NCBI GenBank assembly: GCA_030427445.1
Contig: JAUIBQ010000006.1
Location: forward strand, 1-53,699
Origin: a bacterium
GTDB lineage: Bacteria > Patescibacteriota > Saccharimonadia > Saccharimonadales > SZUA-47
DNA: 53,699 nucleotides
Direction: 5' to 3'
The position numbers and the translations under genes were made by a program. Below the pieces are notes generated by a model. That model was not told the DNA's origin, did no database searches, and was given only the letters and a program-made list of their open reading frames with translations. Below are positions 48,201 to 53,699 of this stretch, in pieces (positions within the stretch are counted from its first letter, which is position 1; each line of letters starts with the position of its first letter).

Positions 48201-48722
48201 TGTCGAGACAACTTCCCATATATACAATGGAGTGTCACTCCTACAGGTGTTATGCCTACAGAGTTCACATTTGATTGGGTTACGGTCGACGGGAATGATA
48301 ACTCTGACCCAGCTGGCGTCATCGTAAAGACACAAACAGTGGATTCTTCAGAAAGCTCATTCAACGCAGCGACAAATACATACTCAGGAGAACTTCTATG
48401 GCCAGGAGCAGATATAGCAACGCCTGATTGGCCAGGATGGTCACTTGAAAATGGCGTGTGGGTGCTCGACCCAAGTGATGAAGGTGGCAACCTACGCCCA
48501 GAAGCAGAAGTAAGAGTAACCGTTAACCCAACTGACTCGGCAGTGGTACTATATCCAAGCGCAACCTCTGACTGTGCGCCACCAAGCGGAGGTTCTGTAT
48601 TAGGAGCGTCAACAACCAGAGAGCTTGAAGAGACTGGATCTAGCCCATTGATTTCAGTGTTAGTAGGTCTTACTTTACTCGGTTTAGCTGTAGCGACACA
48701 TAAAGTTGCTAAAGAGCAATAA
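45216..48722 (+). CDS. large Cys-paired repeat surface protein with C-terminal sorting-like signal
   Basis: 1168 residues from ATG 45216 (GGGAG ribosome binding site about 6 bases upstream; earlier in-frame ATGs give an unlikely N-terminus). Signal peptide about 1-41 (ends SVSA). Then about seven repeats of 75-105 residues of SpaA/Cna-B-like type, each opening with VxVxK, an NDNGG turn, a YxVxE strand and closing CYITNDD, with two Cys per repeat. An SdrD_B-like calcium-type motif FNDRNKNGYFDEDEE follows. The C-terminus has a PPSGGSVLGAS linker, then LEETG, a hydrophobic helix and a short basic tail, resembling an LPxTG sortase signal with Glu at position 2. Probably a stalk-like adhesin. Confidence 0.85.
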   Translation: MNSMVTPYKNVGKRSATMLLALLFLLIQFVPMSMVVGSVSADSNGTIDACKDTTVNVAGSIGGEDNGGSSDVATHDVGSGYVVDGVCIKSGSNMFNGNKHSGVLGNGTYENDCYVVQGVGSQNVTVTRIVDGPNCQGISHIDVVYSAVQPTGATITVKKVVSPGSDNGTFDLYVNNSLVVDEATNGSTSSATMVQSDLDVVVKETPGASLTNLDDYNTTVVCMNQYQEELYNVTRTGSSSRSLTVKANKIDEGDQIVCTFTNTRKTGTVIVHKAIDSTWGGTTDPSQFSFTVNNGTPSPFEQDGTNELQLPVGTHTIAEVDAPGYTTTTDNCENIEVTYNQTVHCYITNTARPVTVNVNKIAVNDEGGTTLADEFQLYLDGQALTAGTATVLSTNEDATISSQNQSQVIAGVAHEVTEDEVAGYDLGGPYCFVGGQTIAHPFTVAPGTTVVCNVYNYDKPATLTIVKNLIQDNGAKDLITSFSFKVNDGNSVYFDQNGQASMTVPAGNYSVIENESSAYKTTYTNCMDINLANGDEATCYITNDDLPAYLTLKKKVINNNGGTLGPNDFPLIIDGDNYFNYTASGMQVLLDAGNYNVGELQQDGYITYGWDWWKGDCSLTGKITVTNGGEYECTITNDDLPGKIVVHKEVVNDNGGNKRAKDFSFKVDGGSWERFNHSGTNIVWVDAGWHNVYEKESDEYRTSYDGCKKIYVKNGETKHCYITNDDRAPEIKVVKITDPLWHTQDFNFELSIDGDYSVDFTLDSHIFDDQTPVYFETDHSMPSGWVSITEEEVDGWRLDKITCYKYGFRGLDYVGYPFKAKVGEKYICKVFNSQDGEVVVTKFNDRNKNGYFDEDEETLEGWDITVTGGVSCDVPTDAFSTVEFQSVAVQEYTDNEECVDTQTTRELTTDENGQAVFGGLDEGIYTVDEVLQDGWEQTAVYCEGRLYLGDEISYSARSFEQQQEDNQVYVTSGKTKYCYVGNYQTPMIEAVFTSVCRDNFPYIQWSVTPTGVMPTEFTFDWVTVDGNDNSDPAGVIVKTQTVDSSESSFNAATNTYSGELLWPGADIATPDWPGWSLENGVWVLDPSDEGGNLRPEAEVRVTVNPTDSAVVLYPSATSDCAPPSGGSVLGASTTRELEETGSSPLISVLVGLTLLGLAVATHKVAKEQ
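46009..47405 (+). repeat. tandem Cys-paired beta-domain repeats in surface protein
   Basis: Five consecutive degenerate repeats (four of about 85-95 codons and one of about 107), each starting at a TxxVxK-type strand and ending at a CxxxN/ITND segment. The three between 46600 and 47400 are most alike (NDNGG/NNNGG turns, DFSFKVDGG). Cysteines near the end of each repeat fit one intradomain disulfide per repeat. Confidence 0.75.
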
Positions 48723-48780
48723 AATACTGTAAACTACGCTTAAGGTAAATAGGGTGGACTAAATAAAGAGAGGGTACCCT

Positions 48781-49305
48781 ATGGAATTTCTAAAAAATAA
48801 TTTACGAGGAATCGTAATCTCACTGCTCGTTGCAGGCGCTATTATTGGTATAGCGAGCATTTCTAGTGATGATACATCTGACAACTCGAATGAGACAGAG
48901 TCATCTCAGACTGAACAAACTCAAGACGAGGCACAAAAAGAAGAGTCCGCTGTAGATTCAGAAGGACAAGCTGATGAAAACGACGAGGAAGGCTCATCGG
49001 ATGAAACAACGGCACCGACGGTCGAGTCAAACGATGACGGCTTTGAATCTCAGACTGTCGAGGGCGACAACCAGACAGTTGTCGTGAGACGAATGGTTGA
49101 ATCGTATTTAAGAGAAGCTGACACAGAACTATCCGCTGAACAAAAGCTATATGTTGAAACAAATCTTGTAAATGATTTGGGTCGCACTGATTTTGTTGCT
49201 GTTGGTCAAAACATAGCATTGGCTGAATCGAAGGTTGCAGAGCGTGTAGAAGAAGCCAAGAACTTGTCCGAAGCTGCTATCGCTCGATGGTCTGCATATC
49301 TCTAG
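48781..49305 (+). CDS. membrane-anchored acidic protein with LysM-like C-terminus
   Basis: 174 residues: anchor (about 8-27), a very acidic Ser/Glu/Asp/Gln linker (28-90), and a compact C-terminal domain (about 91-174). The segment QTVEGDNQTVVVRRMV and the later FVAVGQNIAL recall the GDxLxxIA and LxxGxxLxI halves of LysM domains, which would bind peptidoglycan, but an intervening helix is long for LysM. GAGAGGG-type ribosome binding site before the ATG. It follows the surface protein by 58 bases and may be its wall-associated partner. Confidence 0.6.
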   Translation: MEFLKNNLRGIVISLLVAGAIIGIASISSDDTSDNSNETESSQTEQTQDEAQKEESAVDSEGQADENDEEGSSDETTAPTVESNDDGFESQTVEGDNQTVVVRRMVESYLREADTELSAEQKLYVETNLVNDLGRTDFVAVGQNIALAESKVAERVEEAKNLSEAAIARWSAYL

Positions 49306-49338
49306 GGAATTAAGATCTAACCTTCCATAATATTTGTT

Positions 49339-49368
49339 TTGTCATAAGTGTGAAGCTTGCTCTATAAT
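49339..49368 (+). promoter_or_regulatory. promoter of gatC-gatA-gatB operon
   Basis: -35 TTGTCA (49339-49344), 18-base spacer, -10 TATAAT (49363-49368); leader of about 8 bases before ATG 49384. Confidence 0.7.
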
Positions 49369-49383
49369 GAACTATATACACTC

Positions 49384-49677
49384 ATGAAGAGCAAGATAAC
49401 AAAAGACGAAATAATTGCGTTGGCTAAGTTAACGAAGCTTCGGCTTAGTGATGATGAAGTTGAGCAGTACACAAACGAAATATCTGAGTTGCTTACCTAC
49501 TTTGAACAACTTGATAAGCTAGACCTTAAAGACGTAGAGCCTACAATATCGGTTGGAGCGACGCATTCAGTAACACGTGCTGATGAGGTTAGAGAGCAAG
49601 TTACAACACCCGATGAATTAATGAATCTGCCTCCGAAAAAGCAAGATGATTTTGTGCAAGTAGAGAGGATGATTTAA
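49384..49677 (+). CDS. gatC: Asp/Glu-tRNA amidotransferase subunit C
   Basis: 97 residues. Typical GatC: ITKDEIIALAKLTKLRLSDD helix, EISELLTYFEQLDKLDLKDV, then an extended tail with RADEVREQ and the FVQVERMI end (FxVPxVI in relatives) that wraps GatA and GatB. It stabilises the GatCAB complex. The start at 49384 rather than an upstream in-frame codon is set by the promoter. gatA follows after 4 bases. Confidence 0.95.
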   Translation: MKSKITKDEIIALAKLTKLRLSDDEVEQYTNEISELLTYFEQLDKLDLKDVEPTISVGATHSVTRADEVREQVTTPDELMNLPPKKQDDFVQVERMI

Positions 49678-49681
49678 AACT

Positions 49682-51136
49682 ATGTCACAATCATCAGTTG
49701 CTGTCTTTTCATGGCCAAAAATAAATGATATCGCACTTTCAGTAGCAGATGGATCGATGACTGCAGTAGCGAATGTTGAGAAGGCATTGTCGCTGATACG
49801 TGAGTACGATAATACATATCACGCGATCTTATCTACATGTGAGGAACTGGCATTAGAGAAAGCTAAGAAGATAGATGACATGGTCGCGTCTGGTGAGTGG
49901 AATGCCGAAGAGTACCCGCTACTTGGTGTACCGTTTATCGCAAAAGACAACTTACTGGTCAAAGGTACAGAGACGACTGCAGCGAGTAATATGCTTAAAG
50001 GTTTTGTTGCTCCCTACACTGCAACTGCTGTACAAAGATTAGAGAACGCGGGAGCGATTTGTGTCGGCAAGGCGAACTTGGACGCATTTGCGCATGGCGG
50101 ATCGACTGAAAATAGCGACTTTGGAGTAACGAAAAATCCTCATGATACAGGTCGTGTACCTGGAGGTAGTAGTGGAGGGTCGGCTGCAGCAATGGCGTTG
50201 GGATACACGCCATTCACGCTAGGTACAGATACTGGAGGTTCAATCCGTCAGCCAGCTAGTTTTTGTGGTGTAGTCGGTTTCAAGCCAACCTACGGCAGGG
50301 TGTCGCGCTCTGGTGCAGTCGCGATGGCGAGTAGCACGGACGTGATAGGACCGATTACATCGAATACTGAAGATACAGCGCTCATTATGTCGGTTATGTC
50401 AGGAAAAGATGAGCTCGATTCAACGACTATTGATTCAGATCCAAATGAGTTTAGAAATGTGTCAGATAAAAAGAGCGTTACAGTAGGTGTAGTTAAAGAG
50501 CTGTTAAGTGACGCAGTAGCACCAGAAATACGCGAAGAAGTTGAAGCGGCCGCCCAAGCATATAGAGACAATGGACATAAGGTTGTAGAAGTAAGCATAC
50601 CGACTATCGACGTTGCTCTAGCGACATATTATGTTCTCGTTCCGGCAGAATTATCGAGCAACTTATCAAGACATGATGGACAGAGGTATCAATACTCTGC
50701 GGACGATACAGCCACTCTTGAGGAGTCTTACGAAAAATCTCGCACTAGTGGATTTGGTCGAGAAGCTAAGCGTAGAATAATGCTCGGTACATATGTGCTA
50801 AGCTCTGGATTTTATGACGCATATTATAAAAAAGCCCAAAAAGCGCGTACAAAACTAATCTCGGAATTTAACAAAGCATTCGAAACATGTGATGTACTAC
50901 TTGGTCCAACTACACCATCTGTGGCTTTCAAGATTGGGGAGCTCACAGATGATCCGATACAGATGTATGCTCAGGACATCATGACGGTAAGTGTAAATCT
51001 AGCTGGATTACCTGCTATATCGATGCCCGTTGTACGTAATAGTTCTATGCCAATCGGTGTGCAGATAATCGGCCAACACAAAAAAGACGCTCAGGTACTT
51101 GAAGTCGCATCACTCTTAGAGGGACGAGAATCATGA
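49682..51136 (+). CDS. gatA: Asp/Glu-tRNA amidotransferase subunit A
   Basis: 484 residues of the amidase-signature family: catalytic Lys in FIAKDN (K88), the GGSSGGSAAA loop (cis-Ser at 163-164) and nucleophile Ser in TDTGGSIRQPA (S187). GatA releases ammonia from glutamine and passes it through a tunnel to GatB. The stop overlaps the start of the small unknown gene (ATGA at 51133-51136). Confidence 0.97.
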   Translation: MSQSSVAVFSWPKINDIALSVADGSMTAVANVEKALSLIREYDNTYHAILSTCEELALEKAKKIDDMVASGEWNAEEYPLLGVPFIAKDNLLVKGTETTAASNMLKGFVAPYTATAVQRLENAGAICVGKANLDAFAHGGSTENSDFGVTKNPHDTGRVPGGSSGGSAAAMALGYTPFTLGTDTGGSIRQPASFCGVVGFKPTYGRVSRSGAVAMASSTDVIGPITSNTEDTALIMSVMSGKDELDSTTIDSDPNEFRNVSDKKSVTVGVVKELLSDAVAPEIREEVEAAAQAYRDNGHKVVEVSIPTIDVALATYYVLVPAELSSNLSRHDGQRYQYSADDTATLEESYEKSRTSGFGREAKRRIMLGTYVLSSGFYDAYYKKAQKARTKLISEFNKAFETCDVLLGPTTPSVAFKIGELTDDPIQMYAQDIMTVSVNLAGLPAISMPVVRNSSMPIGVQIIGQHKKDAQVLEVASLLEGRES

Positions 51137-51543
51137 ATATAGAATTAATAGTCGCGCTAGTAGGCGGATTTTTGTTCTTATCAGGACTGCTAATCTTGGC
51201 GTACAAAAAAGTGCCGAAAAGAGTTCGAATGCACAAAAATGTCGCACAATGGCGCTCAATCCAGCAGTTGCTCGCAGACCAACGTACGTGGCCAGATGCG
51301 GTAGTGCAGGCAGATGTTCTGTTAGACAAAACGATGAAAAATAAACGCTGCGATGGTAAGACGACTGGTGAGCGAATGGTCTCATGTCAGAATAAATTTT
51401 CTAATAACGATGCGCTGTGGCGTGCTCATAAACTTGCGAATAAAGTGCGTGAAGGTAAAGAGCAGGTTGAGATTAAGGAAAATGAAATGAAGTCAACCAT
51501 GCTTGCGTTTGGACAGGGCATGAAAGACCTAGGAGCACTATGA
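51133..51543 (+). CDS. small membrane-anchored protein of unknown function nested in the gat operon
   Basis: 136 residues: one N-terminal membrane helix (about 5-24), a basic patch (YKKVPKRVRMHK), then a helical domain with AVVQADVLLDKTMK, GKTTGERMVSCQNKFSNND and LWRAHKLANKVREG. No family recognised. Both ends overlap gat genes by four bases (ATGA at 51133-51136 and 51540-51543), so its translation is tightly tied to GatA and GatB. Confidence 0.75.
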   Translation: MNIELIVALVGGFLFLSGLLILAYKKVPKRVRMHKNVAQWRSIQQLLADQRTWPDAVVQADVLLDKTMKNKRCDGKTTGERMVSCQNKFSNNDALWRAHKLANKVREGKEQVEIKENEMKSTMLAFGQGMKDLGAL

Positions 51544-53018
51544 GTGATATTAAGAAATACATAGTGAACGGCTATTATCCGACGATCGGTATCGAATGTC
51601 ATGTTCAGCTTAAAACGAAGACAAAGCTATTCGCGAGTGTGAGTAACGAAGCTCGCGAAGCTGCTCAAAATACCCTCGTGAGTCATATTTGCTTCGGACT
51701 TCCAGGAGCATTACCTGTACTAAACGAAAAGGCAGTTACGCTCGCAGCAAAAGCAGCGTTTGCGCTTGGGACTGAACCACAGACATATTCTAAGTTCGAC
51801 AGGAAGCATTATTTTTATCCGGATTTGCCCAAGGGTTATCAGATTAGTCAGTTTGAGGAGCCGATAATTCTAGGAGGTGAGATAACTATTTACCTCGAAA
51901 ACGGTGATCGGAAGGTTATCAATATCACTCGTGCGCACATGGAAGAAGATGCTGGTAAATCAACACATCCAGCTGGGAGGGATTACTCACTTGTAGATCT
52001 TAACCGCGCAGGTACGCCACTCTTAGAAATCGTGTCCGAACCAGAAATCCACTCAGCAGAAGAAGCAAAAGCCTATGCAAAAGAGCTGTGGTTACGTATG
52101 AAATATGCAGGTGTAAGCGACGTAGACTTGTACCACGGTAATATGCGGTTTGACGTTAATGTCAGTGTTTCCAAAGATCCTTCAAAGCTTGGGATTCGCT
52201 CAGAGACCAAGAACTTAAATAGTTTCAGGTCTGTAGAACGGGCAGTCGAATATGAGATTAAACGACAAATAGAGTTGCTCGAGTCAGGTGGAGAAGTCGT
52301 GCAAGAAACACGTGGATGGCTCGATGATTTTCAGAAAACTGTTTCACAGCGCACAAAAGAGAACGCGCATGATTATAGGTACTTCCCGGATCCTGACTTG
52401 CCTCCGATAATTCTAAGTAAAGAATATGTTGAAACGATTAGGTCGTCGATGGGTGCACTGCCTCAAGAGTGGCGAGAGTCGCTTGAAGAAAAAGGACTTG
52501 CAACGCAGACAATCGAAGAGCTTCTACTTGCAGAAGTTGAGTTTGATGAGCTACATTTTCTCGATGTATTTACAGCGATTGATGATGAAAAACGAGCTAA
52601 GAACTTCGCTAACTGGGTCTTGAACATTTTCGTACCGAGGCAACGCGATAAAGCAGATATTGTATGTGATGTCGAACGAATGAAGAGTATTGAAGCGGCA
52701 GTTTATGCGCTTCTAAGTGGCGGAAAGCTTAGCTCGAATGCCGCTAAAGAGCTACTAGAAATACTCGCAACAGAAGAAAAACTTCCTACAGATATCGAAC
52801 AGTTTGCTGAAGAAAAAGGGTTGATTCAGATGAATGATAGTGGTGAGCTTGAAAAGATAGTCGACGAGGTTATCGAGTCAAATCCCAAGCCTGTTGAAGA
52901 TGTGCGTAATGGCGAAATGAAAGCGATCGGCTTCTTAGTCGGTCAGGTGATGCAAAAAAGTCAGGGTAAGGCTAACCCTGCTGAAGCGAAAAAACTTCTC
53001 CAGAGCAAGTTAAGTTAA
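51540..53018 (+). CDS. gatB: Asp/Glu-tRNA amidotransferase subunit B
   Basis: 492 residues. PTIGIECHVQLKTKTKLF start, LPGALPVLNEKAV, KHYFYPDLPKGYQISQ, RAHMEEDAGKSTH and DLNRAGTPLLEIVSEPE make up the kinase/transamidase cradle that phosphorylates and amidates Glu-tRNA(Gln). The C-terminal helical and YqeY-like tail (from about 330, ending KANPAEAKKLLQSKL) binds tRNA. Complete and in line with family length. Confidence 0.97.
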   Translation: MSDIKKYIVNGYYPTIGIECHVQLKTKTKLFASVSNEAREAAQNTLVSHICFGLPGALPVLNEKAVTLAAKAAFALGTEPQTYSKFDRKHYFYPDLPKGYQISQFEEPIILGGEITIYLENGDRKVINITRAHMEEDAGKSTHPAGRDYSLVDLNRAGTPLLEIVSEPEIHSAEEAKAYAKELWLRMKYAGVSDVDLYHGNMRFDVNVSVSKDPSKLGIRSETKNLNSFRSVERAVEYEIKRQIELLESGGEVVQETRGWLDDFQKTVSQRTKENAHDYRYFPDPDLPPIILSKEYVETIRSSMGALPQEWRESLEEKGLATQTIEELLLAEVEFDELHFLDVFTAIDDEKRAKNFANWVLNIFVPRQRDKADIVCDVERMKSIEAAVYALLSGGKLSSNAAKELLEILATEEKLPTDIEQFAEEKGLIQMNDSGELEKIVDEVIESNPKPVEDVRNGEMKAIGFLVGQVMQKSQGKANPAEAKKLLQSKLS

Positions 53019-53035
53019 TCAGAAACGAGGGCGCA

Positions 53036-53699
53036 ATGGGTGAGCGTAAACCTACCAAAATTAAAAAAGCAGTAATAGCTGCAGCTGGTATGGGTACACG
53101 GTTTTTGCCCCAGACGAAGGCGATGCCAAAAGAGATGCTACCAGTTATTGATAAACCGGTGATTCAGTATGTTGTAGAAGGACTTGTTGCGTCTGGAGTA
53201 GAGCAAATTATCATTGTGACGGGGTCGACGAAACGTGCGATTGAAGATCATTTTGACAGAAACGTAGAATTAGAAGAGGCGTTAGAAACAAAGGGTAAAC
53301 ACGAAGCTGCGAAGAAAATCCGTCGCGTCGGCGACATGGCAAATTTTATTTATATAAGACAAAAAGGCACTCCAGCTGGAAACCTAAGACCAGTGTTAAA
53401 TGCAGCCCCACTCCTTGGGGATGAACCGTTTTACTACTTTTTTGCCGATGATTTTTTCATGGATGAGACACCGACCCCGGCACAACTTCTCGAGGTCTAC
53501 AACAAAACGGGCACTTCTGTAGTCGCACTAGAAAAAGTAGCTAACGAGAATGTGAGTTTGTATGGAATTGCAGATCCTATAGAAGAATTATCAGATGGTG
53601 TTTATTCTTTAAAATCAGTTGTTGAGAAGCCAGCTCCAGAGGACGCTCCATCGCTGCTTGCAGTTGGAAGCGGATATTTGTTAACGCCAGAGATACTTC
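53036..53699 (+). CDS. galU: UTP-glucose-1-phosphate uridylyltransferase, 3' end cut by window
   Basis: About 221 residues visible from ATG 53036, with GAGGG 5 bases upstream. Nucleotidyltransferase motifs are KKAVIAAAGMGTRFLPQTKA, MPKEMLPVIDKPVIQYVVE and IIIVTGSTKRAIEDHFD; FADDFF carries the metal-binding Asp and VVEKPAPE follows. It makes UDP-glucose for envelope glycans. The loop normally reading QxxPxGLGHA is changed to KGTPAGNLRP, a divergence worth noting near the substrate site. The gene continues beyond the window. Confidence 0.92.
   Translation, partial: MGERKPTKIKKAVIAAAGMGTRFLPQTKAMPKEMLPVIDKPVIQYVVEGLVASGVEQIIIVTGSTKRAIEDHFDRNVELEEALETKGKHEAAKKIRRVGDMANFIYIRQKGTPAGNLRPVLNAAPLLGDEPFYYFFADDFFMDETPTPAQLLEVYNKTGTSVVALEKVANENVSLYGIADPIEELSDGVYSLKSVVEKPAPEDAPSLLAVGSGYLLTPEIL

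Noticed and set aside
1-53699. CRISPR arrays, transposons, prophage or integrase genes
   Set aside because: No regularly spaced direct repeats and no recombinase, Cas or phage structural motifs were found in any frame.

Overview
The window looks like the chromosome of a Patescibacteria/CPR bacterium, most likely Saccharibacteria-like (TM7). The gene content is minimal. Sugar metabolism runs through a compact pentose-phosphate and lower-glycolysis block with transketolase split into two genes. Glutaminyl-tRNA is made by GatCAB. There are two large, low-complexity, membrane-tethered surface proteins, many short intergenic gaps and no biosynthetic pathways. Ordinary genes end in TGA (metK, gatA and others), so UGA is a stop here and the UGA-recoding CPR lineages are excluded. 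No transposase, integrase, phage or CRISPR sequence was seen.

Layout. 1-2311 (minus strand): an N-terminally incomplete, GC-rich atpD fragment, a membrane protein with an in-membrane CxxC coupled to a DsbA-like oxidase, and an LssY_C-type membrane protein. 2440-5121: small membrane proteins, a zincin and a D,D-carboxypeptidase. 5181-9566: a 1461-residue adhesin-like protein. 9690-13414: tRNA-Gln, CorA, a divergent Fur-family regulator/ZIP transporter pair with palindromic operators, and RmuC. 13472-17627: NDH-2-like oxidoreductase, GH63-like hydrolase, flavin reductase, DUF2207-like protein. 17681-24944: pheS, pheT, DUF2207, ABC exporter. 24945-28876: SAM riboswitch-metK, FKBP, glutaredoxin, and a glutaredoxin-thioredoxin reductase fusion. 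28914-32411: sigma-70-like protein, GDPD with cytochrome b5-like protein, pyrophosphatase (frameshifted) and NUDIX. 32478-41676: gap, rpiB, rpe, tkt halves, two DMT transporters, fba, a PfkB kinase and an unknown gene. 41702-45085: SLOG-family protein, membrane protein, uvrB. 45216-49305: second surface protein and a small anchored protein. 49384-53699: gatC, gatA, an unknown membrane protein, gatB, galU (cut by the window end).

Metabolically, rpiB, rpe and tkt would convert ribose phosphates (scavenged nucleic acid) to triose and hexose phosphates, with fba, gap and the PfkB kinase linking to glycolysis. Thiol chemistry is unusually rich: an exported DsbA, two glutaredoxin modules and TrxB, consistent with the Cys-paired repeats of the second surface protein.

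Two expression features stand out. First, many genes are preceded by a TANNNT -10 box 6-8 nt before the start codon, implying leaderless mRNAs. Second, pheT and the SLOG gene share a leader architecture I do not recognise: a 31-32 codon ORF beginning Met-Asn-Pro-Val-Thr whose 5' end is complementary to the ribosome binding site/start codon of the downstream gene. Both copies share TGAATCCCGT on the left and GTAACGGGATGAA on the right. This is the best candidate here for an undescribed cis-regulatory (translational relay) system.
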